A stretch of 64,000 nt of DNA from Flavobacterium sp. 83 (GCF_000744835.1 NZ_JQMS01000001.1:124001-188000), one strand, 5' to 3'; positions 1 to 9,077 are shown, counted from the first letter of the stretch. Made by a program: numbers and translations. The notes: generated by a model not told the origin, from the letters alone.

Positions 1-30
1 TTGTAATAATAAAAAGGAATACTAACTTTG
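1..30 (+). promoter_or_regulatory. Bacteroidota-type promoter of the zapB-like/zapA operon
   Basis: TTG at 1-3, a 19-base spacer and TAACTTTG at 23-30 match the flavobacterial consensus (TTG, 17-23 bases, TAnnTTTG). It lies about 30 bases upstream of the first ATG. Assigned by motif match only. Confidence 0.65.
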
Positions 31-59
31 TAAGATTAAGTAATGAATTAGAATTAATA

Positions 60-350
60 ATGAGTGTAATTGCAGAAATAATTGATACTCTTGAAAATAA
101 GGTTGAAAAACTTTTCAGCAAACTGAAAGGTTTGGAGAAAATCAATCAAGATTTAAAAATAGAATTAACGAAATCTGCAACAACCATACAATCTCAACAT
201 GAAGAGATTGAAGCGCTAAAAACGCAATATGAAACACTTAAAATTGCTAATACATTATTAGGCAGTGACGATAATAAAAGAGATACAAAGCTTAAAATAA
301 ATTCATTAATTCGCGAAATTGATTACTGTATAGCACAACTATCAGATTAA
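60..350 (+). CDS. Small coiled-coil protein preceding ZapA (ZapB-like)
   Basis: A 96-residue protein that is almost entirely charged heptad-like helix (about residues 5-75), ending in a helical segment with INSLIREIDYCIAQL. There is no signal peptide or catalytic motif. It starts at the first ATG after a good promoter and is followed 8 bases later by zapA, so the two are surely co-transcribed. Flavobacteria commonly carry such a small coiled-coil protein in this place, and by analogy with ZapB it may assist the divisome. That role is inferred from context and coiled-coil character, not from a recognised motif. Confidence 0.75.
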   Translation: MSVIAEIIDTLENKVEKLFSKLKGLEKINQDLKIELTKSATTIQSQHEEIEALKTQYETLKIANTLLGSDDNKRDTKLKINSLIREIDYCIAQLSD

Positions 351-358
351 TAATACAT

Positions 359-652
359 ATGGACGATAAGCTTAAAATTAAAATATCAATCGCAGACAGA
401 GTTTACCCTTTAACGGTAGAATTGTCTCAGGAAGAAGGACTTAGAAGCGCCTCAAAAAAAATTGATGTGATGATAAAGCAATTTGAAGAAAATTACGCTG
501 TTCGCGACAAGCAAGATGTATTAGCCATGTGTGCTTTACAATTTGCTTCTCAAGTAGAACAAAAACAAATTGATAATGCGATTGATGGAGAAGCAACCAT
601 CGAAAGATTAAAAAAAATCAATGCGGTTTTAGATCAATATCTCGATAATTAA
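359..652 (+). CDS. zapA: Cell division protein ZapA
   Basis: 97 residues. The N-terminal strand region (KIKISIADRVYPL) followed by a long helix (about residues 25-97, with DVLAMCALQFASQVEQ) is the ZapA pattern. ZapA binds FtsZ in the cytoplasm, forms tetramers and cross-links FtsZ filaments at mid-cell. It is the second gene of a two-gene operon and is followed directly by a 6S RNA, a zapA-6S neighbourhood also seen in enterobacteria. Length is normal for the family. Confidence 0.9.
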   Translation: MDDKLKIKISIADRVYPLTVELSQEEGLRSASKKIDVMIKQFEENYAVRDKQDVLAMCALQFASQVEQKQIDNAIDGEATIERLKKINAVLDQYLDN

Positions 653-674
653 ACGTTCTTTACATAGACTAAGA

Positions 675-840
675 TACTGCCTACATTAGTTCATATTTGG
701 TAAACTCAACACTAACAATTTAGAATGAGCAAATCATCACTACTAAAGCATGCCACGCTTCGGCGAGGAAACTTGAACAGTGAGTTAGCTCAAAACTTGT
801 CTTTCCGAGTTTATTCAAGCAACCTAATGTAGGCTTTTTT
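675..840 (+). ncRNA. ssrS: 6S RNA, flavobacterial type
   Basis: The noncoding stretch between zapA and rny folds as a long interrupted hairpin. The closing helix pairs 679-689 (GCCTACATTAG) perfectly with 824-834 (CTAATGTAGGC), an inner helix pairs TAAACTC (701-707) with GAGTTTA (807-813), and the distal part has CGC-TTCG-GCG at 756-765. A T6 run follows the closing helix and should terminate transcription. This is the layout and position of the flavobacterial 6S RNA, which binds the sigma-70-type holoenzyme as an open-promoter mimic. The ends are approximate. No convincing TAnnTTTG promoter was seen, so it may be processed from the zapA transcript. Confidence 0.85.
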
Positions 841-860
841 ATATATAAATTTTAACAAAC

Positions 861-2426
861 ATGGACAACATATTAACGATCATTATTACTGGTTTTATAG
901 GTATTGCAGGAGGTTTTGGGATAGCCAAAATAATAGAAAAAAGCAATATTTCTAACTTAATTAAAAACGCAAAAAAAGAAGCAGCATCGATTCTAAAAGA
1001 TGCTAATCTTGAAGCTGAAAACATAAAAAAAGATAAAATTCTTCAAGCTAAAGAAAAATTTATCGAATTGAAATCAGAGCATGAGCAAGTAATTCTTTCT
1101 CGTGACAAAAAAGTAGCAGAAATAGAAAAAAGAGTTCGTGATAAAGAATCTCAAATTTCTAATGAATTATCTAAAGCGAAAAAAGTTAATGATGATTTTG
1201 AAGCAAAAACTTTAGAATATAACACTAAAATAGAAGTCTTAGATAAAAGACAATCTGAAGTAGATAAATTACACAAAAGCCAATTGCAACAATTGGAAGT
1301 AATCTCAGGTTTATCAGCTGAGGAAGCCAAAAATCAATTAGTAGAAGGATTAAAAGCTGAAGCTAAAAGCAAAGCAATGTCTCATATTCAAGATACCATT
1401 GAGGAAGCTAAATTGACTGCTCAACAAGAAGCAAAGAAAATTATCATCAACACGATTCAAAGAGTTGGGACAGAAGAAGCGGTAGAAAACTGCGTATCTG
1501 TTTTCAATATTGAATCTGATGATGTAAAAGGAAGAATCATTGGTCGTGAAGGCCGAAATATTCGTGCCCTTGAAGCTGCAACCGGAGTTGAAATCATTGT
1601 AGACGATACACCAGAAGCTATTATTCTTTCATGTTTTGATCCTGTTCGTAGAGAAATTGCACGTTTGGCATTACACAAATTGGTAACTGACGGAAGAATT
1701 CACCCAGCACGTATTGAAGAAGTTGTTGCTAAAACAGCCAAACAAATTGATGATGAAATTATAGAAGTTGGTAAACGTACCGTTATTGATTTAGGAATTC
1801 ACGGTTTACATCCTGAATTGATTAAAGTTGTGGGACGTATGAAATACCGTTCTTCTTATGGACAAAATTTACTGCAACACTCCCGAGAAGTTTCTAAACT
1901 TTGTGGAATCATGGCAGCTGAACTTGGCTTAAACGTAAAACTAGCTAAAAGAGCAGGTTTATTACACGATATTGGTAAAGTTCCAGATGCAGAAAGTGAT
2001 TTACCTCACGCATTATTAGGAATGCAATGGGCTGAAAAATATGGTGAAAAAGAAGAGGTTTGTAACGCCATTGGAGCGCATCACGATGAGATAGAAATGA
2101 AATCGTTATTATCTCCGATTATTCAGGTTTGTGATGCTATTTCAGGTGCTAGACCAGGTGCTAGAAGACAAGTATTAGATTCTTATATCCAACGTTTAAA
2201 AGATTTAGAAGAAGTTGCCTACGGTTTTAGCGGTGTAAAAAATGCTTATGCTATTCAAGCCGGTAGAGAACTTCGTGTAATTGTAGAAAGCGAAAAAGTT
2301 TCAGATGAAAATGCAGCTAATTTATCTTTTGAAATATCACAAAAAATTCAAACAGAAATGACTTATCCTGGCCAAGTTAAAGTAACTGTAATCAGAGAGA
2401 CAAGAGCAGTGAATATTGCGAAATAA
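861..2426 (+). CDS. rny: Ribonuclease Y
   Basis: 521 residues, normal for RNase Y. The order is one N-terminal membrane helix (about 4-24), a long coiled coil (about 25-195), a KH RNA-binding domain (about 210-275, with [12 protein letters not shown]) and an HD metal-phosphohydrolase domain (about 335-430, with [20 protein letters not shown]). The enzyme is a membrane-anchored endoribonuclease that starts mRNA decay. The ATG at 861 follows the 6S RNA terminator, and the gene has its own terminator, so it looks monocistronic. All HD metal ligands appear present. Confidence 0.95.
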   Translation: MDNILTIIITGFIGIAGGFGIAKIIEKSNISNLIKNAKKEAASILKDANLEAENIKKDKILQAKEKFIELKSEHEQVILSRDKKVAEIEKRVRDKESQISNELSKAKKVNDDFEAKTLEYNTKIEVLDKRQSEVDKLHKSQLQQLEVISGLSAEEAKNQLVEGLKAEAKSKAMSHIQDTIEEAKLTAQQEAKKIIINTIQRVGTEEAVENCVSVFNIESDDVKGRIIGREGRNIRALEAATGVEIIVDDTPEAIILSCFDPVRREIARLALHKLVTDGRIHPARIEEVVAKTAKQIDDEIIEVGKRTVIDLGIHGLHPELIKVVGRMKYRSSYGQNLLQHSREVSKLCGIMAAELGLNVKLAKRAGLLHDIGKVPDAESDLPHALLGMQWAEKYGEKEEVCNAIGAHHDEIEMKSLLSPIIQVCDAISGARPGARRQVLDSYIQRLKDLEEVAYGFSGVKNAYAIQAGRELRVIVESEKVSDENAANLSFEISQKIQTEMTYPGQVKVTVIRETRAVNIAK

Positions 2427-2461
2427 AGCATTTGCATTTTTGTAAAATAAAGACTTTAAAA

Positions 2462-2496
2462 GGCTTATTGATTTAAAAATCGATAAGCTTTTTTTA
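2462..2496 (+). terminator. Rho-independent terminator of rny
   Basis: GCTTATTGAT and ATCGATAAGC form a 10-bp stem (one G-U pair) with a short A-rich loop, followed by a T run. It sits about 35 bases after the rny stop. Confidence 0.85.
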
Positions 2497-2519
2497 TTTA
2501 TATTATTATAATGCTACCA

Positions 2520-3428
2520 TCAGAAATCTGATTTTCTTCTGGGATGAAAAGTATTAATTACTTCTGTCAGAAACTTTCGATCAAGATGAACATAAATCTC
2601 TGTTGTAGTTATCGATTCATGTCCCAGCATTAATTGAATGGATCGCAAATCAGCTCCGTTTTCCAGAAGATGTGTAGCAAAAGAATGTCGTAAGGTATGT
2701 GGGCTGATATTTTTATTTAAACCTATTTTAGTTGCTAAATCTTTAATAATCGTAAAAATCATGGCTCGTGTCAATTGATTTCCTCTTCGATTTAAGAACA
2801 ACGTATCTTCAAATCCTTTTTTGATATTCAAATGGATTCGCATTGTATCTTTATAAATTTGAATATATTTTTGAGTTATATTCCCAATAGGCACAAACCG
2901 TTGCTTATTCCCTTTTCCCGTGATTTTAATAAAACCTTCCTCAAAAAACAAATCGGAAATTTTCAAGGTCGTCAATTCAGAAACCCGCAATCCACAACCA
3001 TAAAGCGTTTCAAGCATGGCTCGATTACGCTCTCCTTCATTAGTCGTTAAATCAATAGCCGAAATAAGAGTATCAATTTCAGCAACTGATAAAGTATCCG
3101 GAAGTTTACGTCCTGTTTTAGGCGTTTCAATTAATTCTAATGGATTAGTTACCCGAAAATCTTCAAATATTAAATAACTAAAAAAACTTTTAAGTCCCGA
3201 AATGATTCTGGCTTGTGACCGCGGATTAACTTGTTTTGAAACATCATAAACAAACTGCTGAATAGTTTCGTCGTCAATATGTATTGGAGAAATGACAATC
3301 CCATTATTTTCAAGAAAAAGACACAACCGTTCAATATCAAAAGAATAATTTTCAATAGTATTCTTTGACAAGCCACGTTCGATTCTTAAATAAGACTGAT
3401 AACTTTTTATATAGGTATTCCAATTCAT
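2520..3428 (-). CDS. xerD: Site-specific tyrosine recombinase (XerD/XerC)
   Basis: 302 residues from the ATG at 3428. An upstream in-frame TTG would add 14 hydrophobic residues not expected in the family, so the ATG is preferred. The N-terminal SAM-like core-binding domain covers about 5-90 and the catalytic domain about 110-295. The Arg-Lys-His-Arg-His-Tyr catalytic set is visible: GCGLRVSEL (Arg), GKGNKQRFVPIG (Lys), HTLRHSFATH (His, Arg), LGHESITTTEIYVHLD (His, Tyr). It resolves chromosome dimers at dif. It is a core Xer enzyme rather than a mobile-element integrase, judging by length and the flanking core genes. Confidence 0.9.
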   Translation of the reverse strand: MNWNTYIKSYQSYLRIERGLSKNTIENYSFDIERLCLFLENNGIVISPIHIDDETIQQFVYDVSKQVNPRSQARIISGLKSFFSYLIFEDFRVTNPLELIETPKTGRKLPDTLSVAEIDTLISAIDLTTNEGERNRAMLETLYGCGLRVSELTTLKISDLFFEEGFIKITGKGNKQRFVPIGNITQKYIQIYKDTMRIHLNIKKGFEDTLFLNRRGNQLTRAMIFTIIKDLATKIGLNKNISPHTLRHSFATHLLENGADLRSIQLMLGHESITTTEIYVHLDRKFLTEVINTFHPRRKSDF

Positions 3429-3504
3429 AAACCAAAGTAAAGCAATTTTTAGACATAAAAAGACCTCCAACTATGAGGTTTTAGATATTGTAATTTTAAA
3501 AATA

Positions 3505-4037
3505 TTAAAAGTGTATTACAAACCCAATTAACCCTTGAAAAGCATTATCTTCTTTATTTTTGTCAAGGGTTGCATTATAACGAATTGCAGGTTCAATTGG
3601 ACTATTGTCTCCAATAAACAAAGCGTAACCACCTTGAAAGCAATCCAATTTTCGTTTCTTCCCTTTGCAGAAGTACCTGTAAAATCAACACTACAAGAAA
3701 CTGAATCACGATGTAATACTCACCCACTATTTTATACCTAAAAGGATTATAACCATCTCCATCATCTGAGTGGCACAAACCCGCTTTTATTTCTAAATCT
3801 TTTACAACAAAATATCCGCCTTCAAAACCTACTGACCATGCAGTGTTTCCACCATCAACAGCTAGTAAAGAGAATGAAATATTTTCGGTAGCCCATGAAC
3901 CAGTATTCGCTTTAATTAACCATTTACCTTCTGCTCTCTGTCTACCATTATCACTTATTTTTTGTCTTTAGCATTCACAAATCCAAATGTGAATATTGAC
4001 ACTACTGATAAAATATTTTTTTTTGATGATTTATCAT
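3505..4037 (-). pseudogene. Decayed outer-membrane beta-barrel protein gene
   Basis: Read leftward, the region encodes fragments in different frames. There is a signal peptide-like segment (KKNILSVVSIFTFGFVNA, about 4020-3970), then a stop and frame change, then barrel-like strands (ANTGSWATENISFSLLAVDG, WSVGFEGGYFVVKDLEIKAG), another frame change near 3720, and a C-terminal strand (NAFQGLIGFVIHF, stop at 3505) ending in Phe as barrels do. The ATG at 4037-4035 is one base out of frame because of a run of nine A in codons 5-8; ten would restore the frame. It was an outer-membrane barrel protein of unknown cargo. Several lesions make sequencing error unlikely. Confidence 0.75.
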
Positions 4038-4346
4038 TTAAAATTTACAGACTCAAAGTTAGAAAAACGAACATAAGCATCTGATTTTAAATTAAAAAAC
4101 TAATTTATCGCCAAATTAATCCGTTAAAACGTAATATAATATTTAATATATTGATTTACAATTATTTAAAAACAAAACCAATTGGATTGTGACGAAAAAA
4201 GCTAAATAAAAATAAAAAAACAATATCCACAGAATTTAAAACAAAGTAAATATTATAAGTAATAAATATAAAAGTGTAATATTTCTTTACTTTAAGAGTT
4301 TTATCTTGTACCCCATAAATTAAGGATAACAATTAAAAACAATATT
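4038..4346. other. AT-rich intergenic region
   Basis: 309 bases of very AT-rich DNA between the decayed barrel gene and the intact one. No ORF or clear hairpin was seen. It presumably contains the promoter of the downstream gene, but no full TTG/TAnnTTTG pair stands out; TATCTTG near 4310 is the nearest match. Confidence 0.5.
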
Positions 4347-4910
4347 ATGAAAAAGACAATCTTAGTTGCCATTTTACTACTTGCTATCTCAAGTAATATG
4401 CAAGCTCAATTAGTTAAGTTTGGAATCAAAGCTGGTTTAAATTACGCGAACCAAACAGGTACTAACATTACAATAAATAGTGGAAATTATAACAAAGAAG
4501 CTATTACAAGTTATCATGCTGGTTTAATTGCAGAAATTAAACTGATTGATAGTTTCTCTATACAACCGGAATTACTATATTCTACTCAGGGTGCAACTTA
4601 CAAATATGCAGCTACAGAGTTTAAAAATGAATTAGGTTATTTATCAATCCCTGTTTTAGCAAAAATCAATTTAAATAAAGTTGTAAGCATTGAGTTAGGT
4701 CCACAAGCTTCATTTTTATTAAGCGAAAGAAATAATTTTGACGTTAAAGAAGCAAATACTTTTGATTTTGCAGTTGTTGGTGGTTTAGGTCTAAATATTA
4801 CTAACCATATATTTATTCAAGGCCGTTATGGTTTAGGATTAACAGATGCCTCAAAGGATGCCCAAGTTAAAAATTCTGTTGTTCAAGTTTCAGCAGGTAT
4901 TAAGTTCTAA
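4347..4910 (+). CDS. Outer-membrane beta-barrel (porin/PorT-like) protein
   Basis: 187 residues with a clear signal peptide (MKKTILVAILLLAISSNMQA, cleavage near AQ). The mature part is a series of short amphipathic strands (LVKFGIKAGLNYANQTG, SFSIQPELLYSTQGATYKY) ending in VQVSAGIKF, the terminal-Phe pattern of outer-membrane barrels. This matches the outer membrane protein beta-barrel family widespread in Bacteroidota. It probably forms a small barrel in the outer membrane; substrate unknown. It is followed by its own terminator and has no operon partner. Confidence 0.85.
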   Translation: MKKTILVAILLLAISSNMQAQLVKFGIKAGLNYANQTGTNITINSGNYNKEAITSYHAGLIAEIKLIDSFSIQPELLYSTQGATYKYAATEFKNELGYLSIPVLAKINLNKVVSIELGPQASFLLSERNNFDVKEANTFDFAVVGGLGLNITNHIFIQGRYGLGLTDASKDAQVKNSVVQVSAGIKF

Positions 4911-4930
4911 GGAATTAAAATAAATTTATT

Positions 4931-4962
4931 AAAACCGTTCCATAAATTGGAACGGTTTTTTT
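4931..4962 (+). terminator. Terminator of the beta-barrel gene
   Basis: AAAACCGTTCC and GGAACGGTTTT form an 11-bp perfect stem with a 7-base loop, and the T run continues to about 4962. Confidence 0.9.
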
Positions 4963-4983
4963 ATTTTTACCAAAATAACAATT

Positions 4984-5397
4984 ATGAAAATAAGTATCAT
5001 CAACGGTCCAAATCTTAATCTTCTTGGAAAACGAGAGCCAGAAGTGTACGGCAGTCTCACTTTCGAGGAGTATTTCACTTCTTTACAAATAAAATTTCCC
5101 GCAATAGAATTTACTTATTATCAAAGTAATATCGAAGGAGAATTAATTGATAAAATTCAGGAATTTGGTTTTTCTTATGATGGAATTATTCTAAATGCAG
5201 GAGCTTACACCCATACTTCTATTGGAATCGGAGATGCTATAAAAGCGATTACAACCCCAGTAATAGAGGTACATATTTCTAATACTTTTTCCCGTGAAAG
5301 TTTCCGTCATCAATCTTATATATCAGGTAATGCAAAAGGAGTTATATTAGGCTTTGGATTAAAAAGTTATGAATTAGCAGTTCAGTCTTTTTTATAG
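4984..5397 (+). CDS. aroQ: 3-dehydroquinate dehydratase, type II
   Basis: 137 residues, a little shorter than the usual 145-150. The N-terminal signature IINGPNLNLLGKREPEVYG contains the Asn and the active-site Tyr loop with Arg. NAGAYTHTSIGIGDAI carries the conserved NxGAxTHTS stretch, VEVHISN-like VIEVHISNTFSRESFRHQSY carries the catalytic His and the substrate loop, and GVILGFG lies near the end. It dehydrates 3-dehydroquinate to 3-dehydroshikimate in the shikimate pathway, in the cytoplasm as a dodecamer. It has a terminator on both sides and so stands alone. Confidence 0.95.
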   Translation: MKISIINGPNLNLLGKREPEVYGSLTFEEYFTSLQIKFPAIEFTYYQSNIEGELIDKIQEFGFSYDGIILNAGAYTHTSIGIGDAIKAITTPVIEVHISNTFSRESFRHQSYISGNAKGVILGFGLKSYELAVQSFL

Positions 5398-5430
5398 TTT
5401 AAAGAATAATGAAATGATATATTATAAAAG

Positions 5431-5455
5431 AAAGGCACAAAAAAATTGTGCCTTT
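5431..5455. terminator. Bidirectional terminator between aroQ and the CDF gene
   Basis: AAAGGCACAA and TTGTGCCTTT form a perfect 10-bp stem between two convergent genes. T-rich sequence follows on both strands, so it can serve both. Confidence 0.8.
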
Positions 5456-5468
5456 GCTATATCTTAAA

Positions 5469-6338
5469 TTAATTATCAGGTTCCACATGGATCAACACAT
5501 GTCCTAATTCAGGAATTTGTTCCCTTAAAGTATCTTTTAGTTTATGAGCTAAATCATGTCCTTCTTTTACTGAAATATTCGCATCCACTATAGCATGAAG
5601 ATCTACATGATATTGCATTCCTGCTTTGCGAATAAAACACTTTTCAGTATCAATAATTCCCTCTACTTGAAAGGAAACCTTTCTAATTTCATCAACTAAA
5701 TCATCGTTCAGATGCTCATCCATGATTTCTCCAAGTGCGGGTCTGAAAATAAGATAACTGTTGTATAATATAAAACCAGAAGCGAAAAGTGCAGCCCAAT
5801 CGTCGGCGGACTCATATCCTTTTCCTAAAATCAATGCAATAGAAATACCTATAAATGCCGCTACCGATGTTATCGCATCACTTCTATGGTGCCAAGCATC
5901 TGCACGCAATGAAGAGCTATTTGTTTCTTTACTGCGTTTCATCACTACACGAAAGGAATATTCTTTCCAAATAATTATAGCACCAAGAATATAAAGCGTC
6001 CAAGATTTTGGCAATTCATGTGGTGTCCCTATATTATTAAGACTCTCGTAAGCAATAATTGTTGCTGAAGTAATTAAAAAACCTACAACCAAAAAAGTAA
6101 CTAACGGTTCAGCACGACCATGTCCGTAAGGATGGTTTTCATCTGCAGGTTTATTAGAATATTTGATTCCGAACAATACTAACAGAGAGGAAAAAATATC
6201 AGTTGTAGATTCAATTGCATCTGCCACTAAAGCATAGGAATTTCCAAAAAACCCTGCCAAGCCTTTTATAATTGCCAAACAAATATTTCCTACTATACTA
6301 AAATATGTGGCCTTAATTGCAGTCTCTTCTTTTGACAT
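5469..6338 (-). CDS. Cation diffusion facilitator (CDF) family metal transporter
   Basis: 289 residues. About six membrane helices occupy residues 10-205, followed by a cytoplasmic ferredoxin-like domain (about 210-285, ending GHVLIHVEPDN). The helix-5 metal site is seen as HHRSDAITS (HxxxD). In helix 2 the sequence ADAIESTTDIFSS places Glu where the first Asp of the E. coli YiiP site would lie, with the second Asp kept. It exports divalent cations (Zn, Fe, Co or Mn) against protons. Metal choice cannot be read with confidence. Convergent with aroQ. Confidence 0.9.
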   Translation of the reverse strand: MSKEETAIKATYFSIVGNICLAIIKGLAGFFGNSYALVADAIESTTDIFSSLLVLFGIKYSNKPADENHPYGHGRAEPLVTFLVVGFLITSATIIAYESLNNIGTPHELPKSWTLYILGAIIIWKEYSFRVVMKRSKETNSSSLRADAWHHRSDAITSVAAFIGISIALILGKGYESADDWAALFASGFILYNSYLIFRPALGEIMDEHLNDDLVDEIRKVSFQVEGIIDTEKCFIRKAGMQYHVDLHAIVDANISVKEGHDLAHKLKDTLREQIPELGHVLIHVEPDN

Positions 6339-6446
6339 TGTATTGTAATAATGAAATTAAAAATCGTTTAAAAACTCCTTTTTTAAATCTGAATTTACAT
6401 ATTCAAGATGGAATTTTTAAACGATTATTTTTAAAAAAAATTGAGT

Positions 6447-7757
6447 TTATGCACGAATGATATTAGCTCCAATCGCTCTTAATCGTTCATCAATTCGTTC
6501 ATATCCTCTATCAATTTGTTCTATATTTTGAATGGTACTTGTCCCTTTAGCTGAAAGTGCAGCAATCAATAATGAAATACCAGCACGAATATCCGGCGAC
6601 GACATTGTTGTTGCTTTTAATTGCGATTTAAAATCATGTCCCATAACAACCGCTCTGTGCGGATCACATAACATAATTTTTGCTCCCATGTCAATTAATT
6701 TATCTACAAAAAACAAGCGACTTTCAAACATTTTTTGATGAATCAATACATCTCCCCTTGCTTGTGTGGCAACGACTAAAACAATACTCAATAAATCAGG
6801 TGTAAATCCTGGCCATGGAGCATCAGAAATTGTAAGAATGGAACCATCAATATCTGTTTTCACTTCATATCCATCTTCATGAGCAGGAATATAAATATCA
6901 TCTCCTCTTCGTTCCAATGTGATACCCAGTTTTCTAAAAGTATTTGGAATAACCCCCAGGTTTTCCCAACTTACATCTTTAATTGTAATTTCACTTCTTG
7001 TCATGGCTGCTAATCCAATCCATGAACCAATTTCGATCATATCAGGAAGAATTCTATGTTCACAACCGCCTAAACTTGGAACTCCTTCTATAGTTAATAA
7101 ATTAGACCCAACACCAGTGATATTTGCGCCCATGGAATTCAACATTTTACAAAGTTGTTGTAAATAAGGCTCACAAGCAGCATTATAAACTGTAGTTTTT
7201 CCTTTTGCCAAAACAGCAGCCATAACAATATTTGCAGTTCCAGTAACAGAAGCTTCGTCTAGCAACATATCAGCTCCGATTAATCCATCTGGAGCTTCCA
7301 CCCCATAAAAATGATCTTCTCTATTGTAACGAAATTTTGCACCCAGATTAATAAATCCTTCAAAATGCGTATCTAATCTTCTTCGACCTATTTTATCTCC
7401 TCCTGGTTTTGGGATATATCCTCTGCCAAAACGAGCCAATAATGGTCCCACAATCATAATAGAACCCCGAAGAGAACCACCTTCTTGTTTGAATGCTTCT
7501 GTTTCTAAATATTGAACATTTACATCATCAGCTTGAAAAGTATAAGAGCCAGATCCATTTTTTTGAATTTTAACTCCTAAATTTCCTAAAAGGGTAATTA
7601 GCTTATTGATATCAATAATATCAGGAATATTATTAATTGTAACTTTTTCAGGAGTTAAAAGAACTGCACATAAAATTTGCAGTGCTTCATTTTTAGCTCC
7701 TTGTGGCATGATTTCTCCTTTTAGACGAATGCCACCTTCTATTTTGAAAATTCCCAT
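6447..7757 (-). CDS. murA: UDP-N-acetylglucosamine 1-carboxyvinyltransferase
   Basis: 436 residues (family about 417-440). It has the EPSP-synthase-like two-domain fold with the early motif GAKNEALQILCAVLL (KN at the substrate site). The active-site loop reads PGGDKIGRRRLDTH. In E. coli this loop has GGCTIGARPVDLH, so the Cys that takes part in catalysis and is alkylated by fosfomycin is Asp here. It transfers enolpyruvate from PEP to UDP-GlcNAc, the first committed step of peptidoglycan synthesis. The DUF4290 gene lies just upstream in the same direction, 102 bases away, and is probably co-transcribed. Confidence 0.95.
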   Translation of the reverse strand: MGIFKIEGGIRLKGEIMPQGAKNEALQILCAVLLTPEKVTINNIPDIIDINKLITLLGNLGVKIQKNGSGSYTFQADDVNVQYLETEAFKQEGGSLRGSIMIVGPLLARFGRGYIPKPGGDKIGRRRLDTHFEGFINLGAKFRYNREDHFYGVEAPDGLIGADMLLDEASVTGTANIVMAAVLAKGKTTVYNAACEPYLQQLCKMLNSMGANITGVGSNLLTIEGVPSLGGCEHRILPDMIEIGSWIGLAAMTRSEITIKDVSWENLGVIPNTFRKLGITLERRGDDIYIPAHEDGYEVKTDIDGSILTISDAPWPGFTPDLLSIVLVVATQARGDVLIHQKMFESRLFFVDKLIDMGAKIMLCDPHRAVVMGHDFKSQLKATTMSSPDIRAGISLLIAALSAKGTSTIQNIEQIDRGYERIDERLRAIGANIIRA

Positions 7758-7859
7758 ATTCTTTATTTAAGGTTCTGAGGTTCTAAGTTAAAAAGGCAAT
7801 GAAGTTTTGTCTGCTTTATTAAAAACAGAACTCAAAATCTAACCTACTTACTACCTATT

Positions 7860-8579
7860 TTATTTTGGATTATTGTTTTTTATGAAAGGTTTGGGTTTGC
7901 CTGTTTTTAAATTCTTATTGCTTAGAATTTTTGGTTGCCCAACAGGCATTATTTTATTGGAAACTCGTTTATTCGTTCGTAATAAATCGTTCGTATTTAA
8001 AAGTTCTTCGGTACTTTGAAGCAAATTCAGCTTACCATCGGATAATTCATATAAATGTTCAAAAATAACATCATCCTTTACGGTATCTTTATTCCAACTC
8101 AAGTAGGATTTTTTCATGTGATTGGCAATTACTTTTACCAATGCATTTTTCATTTCACCTTCTTCCCATTTATTTGCAACATCAATCATATATTTTATGT
8201 TGTTGCCATAATATCTGTATTTTGGAAAATTTTGCGGGTATTTTAAAACATCTGGTTTTAATTGTAATACTTCACGAGATGGAATTGGGTATGGTGAATC
8301 AGCCACTAATTTGAAATCAGACATGATAAAAATCTGATCCCACAATTTATGTTGAAAATCAGGAACATCTCGTAAATGAGGATTCAAACTCCCCATCACC
8401 TGAATGATATATTTAGCGGCTTTATTGCGCTCCACATCATCTTCAATTTTTGTAGCCTGATCAATCAATTTTTGCAAATGACGACCATATTCCGGAATAA
8501 TTAAATGGGATCGCTCCGCATTATATTCCAAATGATGAACGGTATCGTTTGCGTTTTCTTTTATATATTTTGAATTCAT
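7860..8579 (-). CDS. DUF4290 domain-containing protein
   Basis: 239 residues, soluble and highly charged. The N-terminal two thirds (ENANDTVHHLEYNAERSHL, LIIPEYGRHLQKLI, YIIQVMGSLNPHLRDV) match what I know of the Bacteroidota-specific DUF4290 family. The last about 50 residues are basic and of low complexity (KIMPVGQPKILSNK onward), suggesting a disordered tail. It sits immediately upstream of murA, a recurrent neighbourhood in this phylum, hinting at a link to envelope growth. Function unknown. Confidence 0.85.
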   Translation of the reverse strand: MNSKYIKENANDTVHHLEYNAERSHLIIPEYGRHLQKLIDQATKIEDDVERNKAAKYIIQVMGSLNPHLRDVPDFQHKLWDQIFIMSDFKLVADSPYPIPSREVLQLKPDVLKYPQNFPKYRYYGNNIKYMIDVANKWEEGEMKNALVKVIANHMKKSYLSWNKDTVKDDVIFEHLYELSDGKLNLLQSTEELLNTNDLLRTNKRVSNKIMPVGQPKILSNKNLKTGKPKPFIKNNNPK

Positions 8580-8658
8580 ATTCGAATGTATATTTTTTCT
8601 TAACCAGTATTATTATTTCAAAGATTTACATCATTCGATTCTATACTATTAAAATTAT

Positions 8659-8955
8659 CTAGAGCGAAACAATACCTTTAATTGTAGAAACTTCTATGTA
8701 TTTATCTACTATTTCTTGAGAATCCTTCATGGTTACATCAACAGATATACTTGTGAATTTACCCGTTTTGGATTTTGTTGTTTTTATAACCGCTCCCATG
8801 CAGTCAAAAGCTGACTCTACACGCTCTATATTATCATTTTCTGTAGGCACAATAAACTTAAATAAGTACTCCGCTGGCCATGTATTACTCATATCCAACT
8901 CTACTTTTAATCTTTCGTAAAATTCCGTAGCCTCTTTTTCTTTATCGTTATCCAT
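8659..8955 (-). CDS. DUF493 family (YbeD-like) protein
   Basis: 98 residues from the ATG at 8955; an in-frame TTG two codons earlier is less likely. The pattern of a short charged N-terminus, WPAEYLFKFIVP, VESAFDCMGAVIKTTKSKTG and TSISVDVTMKDSQEIVDKY is the alpha-beta ACT-like fold of DUF493/YbeD. In E. coli YbeD is encoded near the lipoate genes and its role is uncertain. A TATATTTG box lies 21 bases upstream on the minus strand. Confidence 0.85.
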   Translation of the reverse strand: MDNDKEKEATEFYERLKVELDMSNTWPAEYLFKFIVPTENDNIERVESAFDCMGAVIKTTKSKTGKFTSISVDVTMKDSQEIVDKYIEVSTIKGIVSL

Positions 8956-8975
8956 TTTCAATTTAAAAATAAGAG

Positions 8976-8983
8976 CAAATATA
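8976..8983 (-). promoter_or_regulatory. -7 box upstream of the DUF493 gene
   Basis: On the minus strand this is TATATTTG, a perfect TAnnTTTG element 21 bases before the ATG. No TTG lies at the expected 17-23 base distance, so it is only a partial promoter match. Confidence 0.45.
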
Positions 8984-9077
8984 CGGTTTCAAATGTGAAT
9001 TCTGAATATTTGAAATATGATTTTTATCAAATTATATTTTTATGGCAATCATTTTTTAAAATTCCAATAAGTTTGAG

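Noticed and set aside
3535..3741. Plus-strand frame of 68 residues
   Set aside because: It lies across the decayed barrel gene, whose minus-strand reading has recognisable signal peptide and strands.
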